32,726 nt of DNA from JANMAT01 sp031359995 (GTDB lineage: Bacteria; Actinomycetota; Acidimicrobiia; Acidimicrobiales; Ilumatobacteraceae): assembly GCA_031359995.1 (NCBI GenBank), contig JANMAT010000146.1, positions 1 through 32,726 on the forward strand, given 5' to 3'. Made by a program: the position numbers and the translations under genes. How positions within the stretch are numbered: position 1 is the first letter of the stretch; each line of letters opens with the position of its first letter. Under the pieces are notes generated by a model. The model worked only from the letters and a program-made list of their open reading frames with translations. It was not told the origin of the DNA and did no database searches. Of this stretch, positions 8,036 through 17,231 are shown piece after piece.

Positions 8036-8888
8036 CCTCCTGGTACTTGAGCACCGACCCGATGGTCATTCTCACTGCCGCGTCGTCGAGGGCGGCGACG
8101 CCGAGCAGGTTCAGCGCCAGCGTCCAGTTGATGGCCTCCGCGATGCCGGGCGGCTTCTGCACGTCGAGCGTGCGCAGACGGCCGACGGCCTCCGCCACCT
8201 GCGCCGCCAGGGTCGTCGTGCTCGAGGGCACGCGGCGACGGATGATGGCTGTGGCGCGCTCGCGGTCCGGATGGTCGATCCAGTGGTAGAGGCATCGACG
8301 CTTCAGGGCGTCGTGGAGGTCGCGGGTGCGGTTGGAGGTCAGCACCACGATCGGAGCGTGGACGGCGTGCTGGGTCCCGAGCTCGGGGATCGTCACCGAC
8401 GACTCGGCCAGCAGCTCGAAGAGGAACGCTTCGAACTCGTCATCGGCCCGGTCGATCTCATCGATCAGCAGCACCGCCGGTCGCGGCCCCGGATGCTCGA
8501 GCACCTGCAGCAATGGTCGCCTGATGAGGTAGTCAGGCCCGAACAGATCCGCCTCGTGCAGAGGGCGGCCCGATGCCTCGGCGACCCGGATGGCCAACAG
8601 TTGGCGCGGATAGTTCCACTCGTACAGTGCTTCGGAGGCGGTGATGCCCTCGTAGCACTGGAGCCGGACGAGCGGCGTGTCGAGCACGCGGGCGATGGCC
8701 TTGGCGGCCTCCGTCTTGCCCACGCCCGCCTCTCCTTCAAGGAGCAGCGGCTGCGGCAACCGCACCGCACAGAACAGCGCACTGGCCATCCCGTCGTCGG
8801 CCAGGTAGTCGGTGCGATCGAGCGCGGCGCGCAGCACGTCGATCGTCGGGACCATCTCCGCCAGGCTGCTGCTGTGGTCGTGGATCAT
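7983..8888 (-). CDS. coxD: MoxR-family AAA+ ATPase, CoxD-like
   Basis: A cytoplasmic ATPase of 301 residues, partner of the VWA protein encoded next. In CO-oxidising bacteria CoxD helps insert sulfur and copper into the CO dehydrogenase active site. Walker A is GEAGVGKT (52-59), Walker B is LLIDEID, and an arginine-finger region and sensor TSNR follow, as in MoxR proteins. I start it at ATG 8888 (MIHDHSSSLAEM), 16 bases after the stop of the XdhC-YHS gene. The frame runs open further upstream but only as a shadow of that gene. The coding end overlaps the VWA gene start. The pairing of MoxR ATPase and VWA protein directly after coxL is typical of cox clusters and supports the assignment. Confidence 0.92.
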   Translation of the reverse strand: MIHDHSSSLAEMVPTIDVLRAALDRTDYLADDGMASALFCAVRLPQPLLLEGEAGVGKTEAAKAIARVLDTPLVRLQCYEGITASEALYEWNYPRQLLAIRVAEASGRPLHEADLFGPDYLIRRPLLQVLEHPGPRPAVLLIDEIDRADDEFEAFLFELLAESSVTIPELGTQHAVHAPIVVLTSNRTRDLHDALKRRCLYHWIDHPDRERATAIIRRRVPSSTTTLAAQVAEAVGRLRTLDVQKPPGIAEAINWTLALNLLGVAALDDAAVRMTIGSVLKYQEDAEAAKERGLAWVAGEG

Positions 8889-8904
8889 CGATGCACGACC
8901 CGGA

Positions 8905-9813
8905 TCACGCCACGTAGGCCGCTGGGTCGGCAGCGAACGCCCGAAGGCAGCCGCTGCCACAGAACCACACGGCGCTTCCCTCGTGATCGAGGTGAAGGGA
9001 CGTGCCGACCGCTGCCACCGACATGCCGCAGACCGGATCGATGACCACTGCGCCGACGACGTCTTCGGTCGACGGCTGTGCGTCGTCACCGGTGACCCGA
9101 CCCGACGGTCTCGGCCGACTGGCGACGATCTCGGCCAGGATCGAGAGCGCGATCTCCTCGGGGGTGCGCGCTCCGATGTCGAGTCCCGCGGGCGCACGGA
9201 CCCTGGACCGCAGTTCGGCGTCGACGTTCAGTGAGGCCACCACGGCCGCGCCGCGCATGCGGCTGGCGACGAGGCCCACATACGTCACCCCGGCGCGTAG
9301 CGCAGCCTCGAGAGCCTCGTGCTCGTCGCGACCGTGCGACGCAACGACCACGGCGGCGGCTCCCTCGGCCGAACTCGAGGCAATCACGTCGTAGCCGAGC
9401 CGCGCACCGAGCCGCACCAGGGCCCGGGCGATCGGGGAGTCGCCGGTCACCGCGACGCGGGGGGCGGGGACGATCGGCTCCAGGAAGATCTCGAGCGTGC
9501 CACCAGAGAGACACGGGTTGTGCACGGTGAGGCGCCCCGGAGCGTGCTCCTCGGGCTGGGGTGTGATGCGCAGCAGCAGCGACCGGTGGGAGTCGAGAAG
9601 GACCAGGGACTGCGCCTTCACGGTCGACTCGGCGCACGTTCCGCCGACGAAGCCAATGATGGTGCCGTCGGCGAGTACGAGTGCCTCGTCGCCCGGACGG
9701 GCCGACGTGGGGCGTTCGGCCAGCACCACCCGCGCATGCACGTACGGCACCCGAGCCGCCGTCAGTTCGGCCGCGCGGGCCGCGACCTCGTTGGCCACAT
9801 CGGTCCTGCTCAC
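8905..9813 (-). CDS. XdhC/CoxI-family molybdenum-cofactor protein with C-terminal YHS domain
   Basis: XdhC/CoxI proteins bind and sulfurate molybdenum cofactor for enzymes of the xanthine oxidase family, here presumably CoxL. This one has 302 residues. The first XdhC block includes FVGGTCAESTV, and the NAD-like fold follows with a VAVTGDSPIARALVRLG segment and later THPEEIA-type sequence (ARTPEEIALSILAEIV). The last 46 residues (257-302) form a separate YHS domain: DPVCGM, then WFCGSGC and a final helix. YHS domains are usually metal-binding modules of copper or heavy-metal ATPases. Start GTG 9813 follows the coxL stop by one base. The fusion is notable because CO dehydrogenase needs copper. 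A copper-delivery role is only an inference. Confidence 0.9.
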   Translation of the reverse strand: MSRTDVANEVAARAAELTAARVPYVHARVVLAERPTSARPGDEALVLADGTIIGFVGGTCAESTVKAQSLVLLDSHRSLLLRITPQPEEHAPGRLTVHNPCLSGGTLEIFLEPIVPAPRVAVTGDSPIARALVRLGARLGYDVIASSSAEGAAAVVVASHGRDEHEALEAALRAGVTYVGLVASRMRGAAVVASLNVDAELRSRVRAPAGLDIGARTPEEIALSILAEIVASRPRPSGRVTGDDAQPSTEDVVGAVVIDPVCGMSVAAVGTSLHLDHEGSAVWFCGSGCLRAFAADPAAYVA

Positions 9814-9814
9814 G

Positions 9815-12198
9815 CTACTGGACCGCCAGATCGGGTCGGGTCATCGGATTGCCCTGGATCGCCCGCCACACGACGGCCGGCGTCAACGGCATCTCGGCGT
9901 GACGGATCTGCAGCGCGTCGAGCACGGCGTTCACCACCGCGGCGGGCGAACCGACCGTGGCCGACTCCCCGACACCTTTGGCACCGATCGGATGATGCGG
10001 CGAAGGCGTCACGGTCATGCCGAGCTCCCAACTCGGGCACTCCATCGACGTGGGCAGCAGGTAGTCCATGAACGAACCGCCCAGGTGGTTGCCGTTCTCG
10101 TCGAACGCCATCAGCTGCATGAGGGCCATGCCGACACCGTCGGCCAGACCACCGTGCACCTGGCCTTCGACGATCATCGGGTTGATCCGCGGACCGCAGT
10201 CGTCGACGGCGATGAAGCGGCGGACCTTCACCTGGCCTGTGCCGGGGTCGACGTCGACCACGCAGATGTAGGCGCCGAAGGGGTACGTCAGGTTCGGTGG
10301 GTCGTACACGACGGACGCATCGAGGTGACCCTCGACGCCCTCGGGAAGCTCGAGCGACCCGTGCGCGGCGAAGGCCAGCTCTTGGATCGTCTTTCCCTTG
10401 TCGTGATCGCCCTTCACGAACCATCGGCCGTGCTCCCATTCGAGATCGTCGACGGAGCACTCCAGCGCCACGGAGGCGATGATCTTGGCCTTGTCCTTGA
10501 CTCGTCGGGCCACCACGGCGGCGGCAGCGCCGGAGACCGGCGTCGAACGCGAGCCGTAGGTACCGAGCCCGAACGGGGTGTTGTCGGTGTCGCCGTGGAT
10601 GACCTCGATGTCCTCGGGTGGGATGCCCAGCTCGTGGGCGACGATCTGGGCGAACGTGGTCTCATGGCCCTGACCCTGCGACTGCACGCTGATGCGCAGC
10701 TGGGCCTTGCCTGTGGGATGGAGGCGCAGCTCGCAGCCATCGGCCATGCCGAGGCCGAGGATGTCCATGTGCTTGCGCGGCCCGGCGCCGACGCCTTCGG
10801 TGAAGAACGACAAGCCGATGCCCATCATCTCTCCCCTGGCGCGCTTGTCGGCTTGCTCGGCGCGTAGTTCGTCGTAGCCGGCGATGCGCATGGCTTCTCG
10901 CAGCGCGCGGGGGTAGTCACCCGAGTCGTACTCCCACCCGGTGGGGGTGGTGTACGGGAACTGCTCGGGTTGGATCAGGTTCTTCATGCGCAGCTCGGCC
11001 GGGTCCATCTTCAGCTCGTGGGCGAGGCAGTCGACCATGCGCTCGACGAGGTAGACGGCCTCGGTGATCCGGAACGAGCAGGCGTAGGCGACGCCGCCCG
11101 GCGCCTTGTTCGTGTACACCGCGGTGACCTTGCAGTGGGCCGCCGGGTAGTCGTAGGACCCGGTGAAGATGTGGAAGAAACCGGCCGGGTACTTCGTGGG
11201 CTGGGCCACGCCGTTGAACGCTCCGTGGTCGGCGAGCACGTTGACACGCAGGCCGAGGATCTTGCCGTCCTTGGTCGCAGCGATCTCGCCGTCCATGTGG
11301 TAGTCGCGGGCGAACCCGGTGGACATCAGGTTCTCCGACCGGTCCTCCATCCACTTGACCGGCTTCCCGGTCAGGATCGAGCCGACGACGGCGCAGACGT
11401 AGCCGGGGTAGATCGGCACTTTGTTGCCGAACCCGCCGCCGATATCGGGGGAGATCACGCGGATCTTGTGCTCGGGCAGGCCGGCCACGAGCGCGTACAA
11501 CGTGCGGTGGGCGTGCGGCGCCTGCGTCGTGCTCCACAACGTGAGCTGGCCGGTGATCTTGTCCATGTGGGCCACCGCGCCGCACGTCTCGAGCGGCGCG
11601 GGATGCACGCGTGGGTAGATCATCGACTGCTTGACGACGACCTCGGCCGCGGCGAACGCGGCGTCGCAGATCGCCTTGTCGCCTGCCTCCCAGTCGTAGA
11701 TGCGGTTGTCGGTGCGGCCGGCGAGATCATCGCGGATGATCGGCGCATCCGCGTCGAGCGCCTTGCGGGCGTCGGCCACCGGGGGCAGAGCCTCGTACTC
11801 GACCTCGATCAGCTCGAGGGCATCGCGGGCTGCGTACTTGTCGTCGGCGACGACGAACGCAACCTCTTGGCCCTGGAACCGGACCTTGTCGGTGCACAGC
11901 ACCGACTGGACGTCGCTCGACAGCGTCGGCATCCAGGCCAGGTTGAGCGTTTCCAACAGCTTGCCCGTGATGACGGCGCGGACCTTGGGGTGGGCCTCGG
12001 CGGCCGAGGTGTCGATCGACACGATGCGGGCATGCGCGTACGAGCTGCGGAGCACGGCGCCGTGCAGCATCCCCGGTAGGTTCACGTCGTCGACGTAGTT
12101 GCCGTGGCCGCGCACGAATCGGACGTCTTCCTTGCGTGGCATCCTTCCGAAGCCCATCGGATTGCCGGCCGGTGAGAGCGCCTGGTCCTCGGTGACGG

Positions 12199-12202
<4 letters not shown>
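9815..12202 (-). CDS. coxL: Aerobic CO dehydrogenase large subunit, form I (CoxL)
   Basis: The catalytic molybdopterin subunit that oxidises CO with water to CO2, passing electrons through CoxS and CoxM to the respiratory chain. It has 795 residues. The active-site loop reads A372-Y-A-C375-S-F-R378, matching the AYxCSFR signature of form I (true CO dehydrogenase) and not the AYRGAGR loop of form II. Cys375 would carry the copper of the Mo-S-Cu centre. Near the C-terminus GAKGVGES holds the catalytic Glu746. Start ATG 12202 overlaps the coxS stop in ATGA (12199-12202), which implies translational coupling. The frame stays open upstream, but only as a shadow of coxS. The gene order M-S-L also fits form I. 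Confidence 0.98.
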
Positions 12203-12686
<484 letters not shown>

Positions 12687-12690
<4 letters not shown>

Positions 12691-13565
12691 GAGGCGTTGT
12701 CTCCCCGTGCACGAGCTGCGGATCTGGTGAGCGCTCGTCGGGTCAGCTCGCCCGCGAGATGTCGCTTGTAGTCGACGGGGCCGCGCTGATCCGACGTCGG
12801 GTCGACCGAGTCATGGCAAATCTGCGCGGCAGCCGCGAAGTTCTCGGCTGTCGCCGGGCGACCACGGAGGTGGTCTTCGGCCGCCGGGCAGGTGAAGTGG
12901 TCGGCCCCTGCCGCGGTGATGCCGATACCGCAATCGGCAACCGTGTCGCCGTCGAGCTGCACGAACGTTCCCGCGGCGGCGATCGCCCAATCGCCGGCGC
13001 GGCGCTCAACCTTCTCGTAGGCGCTGCCCGCGCCCGGCCGGATGGGCACCCGGACCTCGACGAGAATCTCGGCCGGGCCGACCTTGGTCGAGTAGGGGCC
13101 GTCGTGGAAGGCGTTCGCCGCCACCGTGCGCGTCCCACCCGACGACCTGATGACCAGCGTGGCGCGGAGCGCAGCACCGACGGCGGCGAGATCCTCGCTC
13201 GGGTCGGCCTGGCAGAACGATCCGCCGATCGTGCCCCGGTTGCGCACGGTCGGGTCGGCGATGACCCGCTCGGCCTCGGCGAAGATCTGGTAGTGCTCGG
13301 CCAGGAGCACCGACTCCAGCAGCGTTGCATGGCGGGTCATGGCGCCGATGGCCAACTCGGTGCCGTCGACCCTGATGTAGTCGAGATCGGCGAGGTCGTT
13401 GATGTCGATCAACGTCTCGGGCCGTGCCAACCGCAGCTTCATCATCGGCAGCAAGCTGTGCCCACCGGCGATCAGGCGGGCCTCCGAACCGTGGCGCTCG
13501 AGCAGCGCGATCGCATGGTCGACACTCGTGGCGCGCTCATACTCGAACGGTGCCGGTACTTGCAT
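12687..13565 (-). CDS. coxM: CO dehydrogenase FAD-binding medium subunit (CoxM)
   Basis: First gene of the operon, 292 residues. CoxM holds FAD and hands electrons to quinones. The two FAD motifs are present: AGGHS (33-37, in AGGHSLLPMMKLR) and TIGGS (112-116), followed by the CO-dehydrogenase FAD C-terminal domain. Start ATG 13565 begins MQVPAPFEYERA, normal for the family. RBS: GAGGGGGAACCG lies just before the ATG. The gene is divergent from a LysR regulator 148 bases away. No coxG, coxC, coxH or coxK is seen in the window, so any membrane-anchor factor must be encoded elsewhere. Confidence 0.97.
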
Positions 13566-13655
13566 CGGTTCCCCCTCTTGCTCGGTTGCGCGGCGACCCC
13601 CGGACGCCCAGCGAGGACATCATCGACCCGTCGAGGTCGGTGTGATAGGGCCGGA

Positions 13656-13669
13656 TAAGGAATTGCTTA
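13656..13669. promoter_or_regulatory. Candidate LysR-type operator between coxM and the regulator
   Basis: TAAGGAATTGCTTA is an imperfect 14-base palindrome (TAAG and CTTA arms around an AATT core, 12 of 14 positions symmetric). It begins with T and ends with A, like LysR-type boxes. It is the most A/T-rich stretch of the 148-base divergent region, 45 bases before the LysR start. The role in cox control is inferred from position. Confidence 0.5.
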
Positions 13670-13713
13670 GCTCCATTGCGCGGCGGCCACGGCCCACGTG
13701 CCACGCTGCCCGG

Positions 13714-14679
13714 GTGACGCTCACGCAGCTGGAGGCCTTCGTTCTGGTTGCTCGGCTCGGCTCCGTCAAGGCGGCTGCCCACGCGCTCGGCGTCAGCGAG
13801 CCGGCGGTATCGGGGGCGCTGGCCACCTTGCGGCAGCACCTCGGCGATCCGCTCATCAGCAAGACGACCACGGGTATGACCTTGAGCCCGGGCGGGCAGC
13901 GGCTCATCGGCATCGCGTCGCGGATGATCAACCTGGCCGCTGAGGCCGAAGCGGTCGTTCGCCAGGAAGCCGGGGCGCCCGACCGGCTGCGGGTGGTGGC
14001 CACGAGCACGGTCGCCGAGTTCGTGGCCCCACCGCTGTTCGAGGCCATGGCCCAGCGGGGAGGCGCGGTCAACTCGACGGTCGGTGTCGTGACGACGTCG
14101 GAGATGGCGGCGCTGCTGCTCGAGCGGCTGGCCGACGTCGCCATCGGCCCTCAGCTCATCGGGGAGTCCGCCGAGGGGTTGGTCAGCGAGCCGATGTTCC
14201 GCTACCGGTTGCAGGTCGTCGCGTCGCCCGCTCATCGCCTCGCCCGCGCCACGAAGCTGACGTTTCGTCAGCTTGCTGACGAGCACTGGATGGTCGATCC
14301 GGGAGGCATCGACGCATCGACCGGACCCGGACGCGTGATAGCCCGCCTGGGGGTGCCGGACCGCCGAGTGAGCGTGTTTCCGAGCGATGTGGCGGCCCGC
14401 GCCGCGGTCGCCGAGGGGCAGGGCATCGGCCTCGCGGTCATGCATCTGGTGCAGCACGAGGTCGATCGTGGTCGCCTGGTGCCGCTGCCGGTTGAGGGCA
14501 CCCCGATCGAGATGCTCTGGTACGTGTCGATGCTCGCCGGCGCGCGGCGCGTACCGGCCGCCGTGGCGTTCGGGCGGTTCCTCACGACACCCGAGGCGTT
14601 GCAGGCCATGCACCGCAGCGACGGCGGCGTTCCTCCCAGCCGCTTCCGTCCACCGGTGTACGTGACGATCTGGAACTGA
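13714..14679 (+). CDS. LysR-family transcriptional regulator divergent from coxMSL
   Basis: A DNA-binding regulator of 321 residues. The N-terminal winged helix covers about residues 1-60 (TLTQLEAFVLVARLGS, AAAHALGVSEPAVSGALATL), followed by the linker helix and a periplasmic-binding-like effector domain. Start GTG 13714 places the helix-turn-helix at the very N-terminus, as is normal in the family. Longer upstream frames only read into the operator region. It lies divergent from coxM, so it is the obvious candidate regulator of CO oxidation, although the effector is unknown. The C-terminal end (after about residue 290) runs on in a Pro/Arg-rich tail. A perfect inverted repeat, AAGCTGAC/GTCAGCTT, lies inside the gene at 14254-14274. 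Confidence 0.93.
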   Translation: MTLTQLEAFVLVARLGSVKAAAHALGVSEPAVSGALATLRQHLGDPLISKTTTGMTLSPGGQRLIGIASRMINLAAEAEAVVRQEAGAPDRLRVVATSTVAEFVAPPLFEAMAQRGGAVNSTVGVVTTSEMAALLLERLADVAIGPQLIGESAEGLVSEPMFRYRLQVVASPAHRLARATKLTFRQLADEHWMVDPGGIDASTGPGRVIARLGVPDRRVSVFPSDVAARAAVAEGQGIGLAVMHLVQHEVDRGRLVPLPVEGTPIEMLWYVSMLAGARRVPAAVAFGRFLTTPEALQAMHRSDGGVPPSRFRPPVYVTIWN

Positions 14680-15417
14680 CCGGGCGAGCCGCTACCGTCG
14701 GCCGCCGTGACCGCGACCGACTGCCTCCCGACCGACAAGGCGGGCCGGCGGGCCTGGAGGGCCGCGGGGCCGAGCCGCCCACCGTCGACGAAGCCGCGGT
14801 CGTCGGGCAGTTGGAGCTGCTGGGCGGGGTCGAGGGCTGGATGCTCGCCTCTCGGCCGATGCCGCGTGAGGTCGACCCCGACCCGCGGCAGGCCGACCAT
14901 CGTGCCCTCACCCAGACCACCCGGGTGAGCAGCTTACGATCCACCCGGCCGACGCGCCGGGCCGTGCGCCACCGATTCGGCGACCGTGGCGCGCCGCGCT
15001 CGACACCGGTTGAGGTGGCACCAGCGATCCGGCCCGTCATGTCGCACGCGACCGCTATCGGGCGGCCGGCGAACTTGCGGGTTGCTCGCACCACACGGTC
15101 GAGCATCGGGTCACGATGCGCGATCGGGGTTTGTTGCCTTTCGGGGTCACCCCGCCGGGGCGTCAACAGCGCTCGGAACTCGCGGCGGCGACCGCGCGTT
15201 CCCCGCCTCGCAACGGATCTACGGGGCACACTGGGCGCCAGCCCGCGGTCGCCGCCGACGAGGTGGACAGACCCACGTTAGGGCACCCGCTTGGGACGTA
15301 ACGCGGCCGCATCACCGAGCACCGGCCCCCGGCTGCGGTCGAAACCTGAGGTCTGGCCTTCGGTGCTCGGACGATGTGCGACACGCACCTTGCCGTCACG
15401 ATGGAACTAACCCCAGG
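14680..15417. other. Gene-poor region with degenerate sequence
   Basis: No intact gene was found in these 738 bases. Several open frames exist but change frame and match no family, apart from a possible transposase scrap at 15035-15124. The region separates the cox regulator from the surface-protein gene and begins the mobile-element zone that runs to about 17,800. Confidence 0.5.
15035..15124 (+). pseudogene. Possible IS21-type transposase (IstA) fragment
   Basis: In one frame the DNA reads RHVARDRYRAAGELAGCSHH followed by TVEHRVTMRD. This resembles the N-terminal helix-turn-helix of actinobacterial IS21-family transposases ('YRDAAELAGCSxxTVxxxVxxRD'). Only about 30 codons are recognisable, and nothing similar continues on either side, so it would be a relict. 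IS21-like end repeats about 2.1 kb to the right may belong to the same old insertion. This is recalled similarity, not a search result. Confidence 0.35.
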
Positions 15418-16644
15418 CTAGGGCAGTCCCCATGAGACGACGAACCAGGCGAAGTCAGCGGCGGCGGCGGTGTTGGTGCGGGTGAGTGTGAGTTGGGTGG
15501 TAGTGGTCAGCTTGGCGGTGGCGCAGGCCACGCCAATGATGTCGTCGGTGACGTACGCCGTACGTCCTCCGTTCTGGCCGCCATTCGTCTGAGTCGACAG
15601 AAACGATGTGGTTTTCGCAAGGTCCACTGCAGTGATCGTTGCAGTCGTCGATGCGGTACCCGAACCTAGACTCGCGCTGCCGGACTGGACGGCTGAGCCG
15701 TCTTTGAGTTCGACCGCCTGCCACGAGATCTCCGTCACGTCGTAGTTGGCGACGCTGCGGTCGAAGGTGACCGTCGTAGCGTTCGTGAGTCTGGCGCGGA
15801 CCATGCCCGACCCGATATCCACACCGTCGCCCGAGCTCCGAGCGCCGACCAGCACGAAGGTGCGTGCGGTGGTCACCGCAGTCCCGAGTGTGGCCGTCGT
15901 CGACGTCGCTCCCCCCGTAAGCGACGTGCTGCCTTTCTGCACGTTGATCGTGGTGGGGTCGGTGAACTCGACCACCTGCCAGTAGATCGTCGCGGAGGGG
16001 GCACTGATGTCCTGTCGAAGCTGCAAGTTGGTAGTGCTGGTGAGTTCGCCGACCAGCGGGTCGTTGCCGCCCCAAGTGGTATCGGGGGGGTTCGGCAGCT
16101 TCGACCAGGTGACGAACGCGGCTGCCACCGAGTTCACTGCGGCGATCGTCACGTTCACTGTTGCTGCGCTCGGGGCTACCGATCCGCGCTGGACGTTGAC
16201 ACCGCAGCCGTACTCGACCACGCTCCACTCGATGATGATGGTGATCGGGCTCGCCTCGTCGGTGCCGCGGGCGAACTCGAGTGTCGTCGAGGTCGCGATC
16301 CGGCCGGACACCTCGGAGCCGACCGGGCGGTCTAGGTCGTGGCGCGTGCTGAACAGCAGAAACGCCTTGGTCGTGTTGACTGATGTGATCGTCACGGTCT
16401 TGATTCCGTTGGCGGTACTGGTGGTCGATCCGCTCTGCACGGTGGCCCGGTAGAAGCACGCGGCGCTGGTGAAATCGTTGGCGACGTTCTGCGTTGTTCC
16501 GGTGAAGACCGCACCCGCACGCTCGATCAGCACTCCCATCGCGAGGATGGCGGTCACCGTCGTCACAAAGGCAATGGCGCCTACGTGTCGGCTGCCACGG
16601 AGGCGTGTCCGCCGCCGCACGCGCGGTGACTCATCGAGCGCCAT
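15418..16644 (-). CDS. Secreted or membrane-anchored protein with four ~85-residue repeats
   Basis: Unknown surface protein of 408 residues from ATG 16644 (ATG 16668 and 16716 are also in frame). An Arg-rich N-terminus is followed by one membrane or signal segment (about 20-45). Next comes AVFTGTTQNVANDF, reminiscent of the segment after SipW-type signal peptides in biofilm or spore-coat fibre proteins. The rest is four diverged repeats at about 68-148, 149-232, 233-317 and 318-406. Each begins VQ(S/R/K)GS, has a Thr/Val-rich strand with 'TVTI..V', then a 'T.L.F.R' strand, and closes with a W.VVEx or similar motif (EWSVVEY, YWQVVEF, SWQAVEL, AWFVVSW). This is a beta-sandwich-like pattern suited to an extracellular adhesin or fibre. 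It is an orphan gene flanked by mobile-element debris, which suggests acquisition. The function is unknown. Confidence 0.82.
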   Translation of the reverse strand: MALDESPRVRRRTRLRGSRHVGAIAFVTTVTAILAMGVLIERAGAVFTGTTQNVANDFTSAACFYRATVQSGSTTSTANGIKTVTITSVNTTKAFLLFSTRHDLDRPVGSEVSGRIATSTTLEFARGTDEASPITIIIEWSVVEYGCGVNVQRGSVAPSAATVNVTIAAVNSVAAAFVTWSKLPNPPDTTWGGNDPLVGELTSTTNLQLRQDISAPSATIYWQVVEFTDPTTINVQKGSTSLTGGATSTTATLGTAVTTARTFVLVGARSSGDGVDIGSGMVRARLTNATTVTFDRSVANYDVTEISWQAVELKDGSAVQSGSASLGSGTASTTATITAVDLAKTTSFLSTQTNGGQNGGRTAYVTDDIIGVACATAKLTTTTQLTLTRTNTAAAADFAWFVVSWGLP

Positions 16645-16725
16645 GGGTCTCTGTCGGCCGGCCCGCATCCGATTTGAGCGCTCCAGACGCAACGTGCCCC
16701 GGAGGTGAGCTGGCATGGCACTGTC

Positions 16726-16764
16726 GCATCCCGCATCCCGGCATGCCGGCATCCCGGCATCGCC
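16726..16764. repeat. Five degenerate tandem copies of GCATCCCG
   Basis: GCATCCC, GCATCCCG, GCATGCCG, GCATCCCG and GCATCGCC follow one another with a 7-8 base period. The array starts about 80 bases upstream of the surface-protein start on the opposite strand, so it could lie in or near that promoter. Confidence 0.7.
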
Positions 16765-16859
16765 GACGGCCTGGGGCCTGGACTCAAGGTCACCATGCGT
16801 GGCGCTGGTCTTGGGCCGACAAGTCCTTCGGGGCTCATTTGGTGCCATTGGTGCCCCTG

Positions 16860-16892
16860 GCGTCTGGGCAACGCTTGCGATGTTCCAGACGC
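16860..16892. repeat. Inverted repeat, 8 bp arms
   Basis: GCGTCTGG (16860-16867) pairs perfectly with CCAGACGC (16885-16892) around a 17-base loop. Together with the stronger hairpin 27 bases later it forms a structured block just before the DUF6431-like gene. Confidence 0.5.
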
Positions 16893-16919
16893 GGCTGCGT
16901 GGGGATGCTGTACGCGCGA

Positions 16920-16957
16920 GGCCCCCTCGTTCTTCTTGGCCGATGCTCGAGGGGGCC
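16920..16957. repeat. Inverted repeat, 10 bp G/C arms, terminator-like
   Basis: GGCCCCCTCG (16920-16929) and CGAGGGGGCC (16948-16957) are perfect reverse complements with an 18-base loop. The repeat ends 11 bases before the DUF6431-like start codon. It could terminate transcription entering from the left, or act as an attenuator. Confidence 0.55.
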
Positions 16958-16968
16958 CTTGCTGGGTG

Positions 16969-17231
16969 ATGCCGGAGGCATCGCTGCTCATGGTAAGTGG
17001 CGATGTGGAGCGGGTCGAGAGCGAGTTGAGCGCGGGTCGGTTCCGGTGCTCGTGCTGCGATGACCGGCTGGCGCCGTTGGGTCGGGCGCGGAACCGGCGT
17101 GTGCGGTCGGCTGGCGGGGTCGTGCGACGGGTGCAGCCGCGGCGAGCGCGTTGTGTCGGGTGTGAGCACACGCACGTGGTGCTGCCCGATGGCCTGCTGG
17201 TGCGGCGTCGTGATGAGGTCGTGTTGCTCGC
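16969..17231 (+). pseudogene. Truncated DUF6431-like zinc-ribbon protein
   Basis: The frame from ATG 16969 reads VSGDVERVESELSAGRFRCS, then CCDDRLAPLGRARNRRVR. Next it has RARCVGCEHTHVVLP and LLVRRRDEV. The Cys pairs (CxxC twice) and the TH.VLP..L..RR segment match my recollection of DUF6431, a small actinobacterial family with a zinc-ribbon N-terminus followed by a helix-turn-helix. Here family-like sequence stops at RRRDEV (about 17,220). The frame then runs into IS21-like end repeats and finally stops at 17,346. The helix-turn-helix half is missing. The function of the family is unknown to me. Its fragments often sit near recombinases, as here. Confidence 0.55.

Larger units (their letters stand above)
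16645..16968. other. Intergenic region with repeats and two hairpins
   Basis: Upstream region of the surface-protein gene (minus) and of the DUF6431-like gene (plus). It contains five short tandem repeats and two inverted repeats, listed separately. I see no convincing gene: the open frame read into the DUF6431-like gene from 16705 lacks family-like sequence before 16969. Confidence 0.5.

Noticed and set aside
9497..12079. Plus-strand frames of 370-456 codons opposite coxL
   Set aside because: Shadows of coxL and the XdhC gene; translations are low in hydrophobic core patterns and match no family.
14811..15281. Plus-strand frames after the LysR gene, including one with a protein-like opening (LLGGVEGWMLASRPMP)
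   Set aside because: The protein-like part is about 40 codons, then turns to low-complexity text. I could not link it to a family or give it a ribosome site.
16645..17175. N-terminal extension of the surface protein to 585 residues
   Set aside because: The extra residues are Pro/Arg/Thr-rich with no signal peptide, and they run antisense to the DUF6431-like fragment. The signal segment fits a start at 16644 or 16668.
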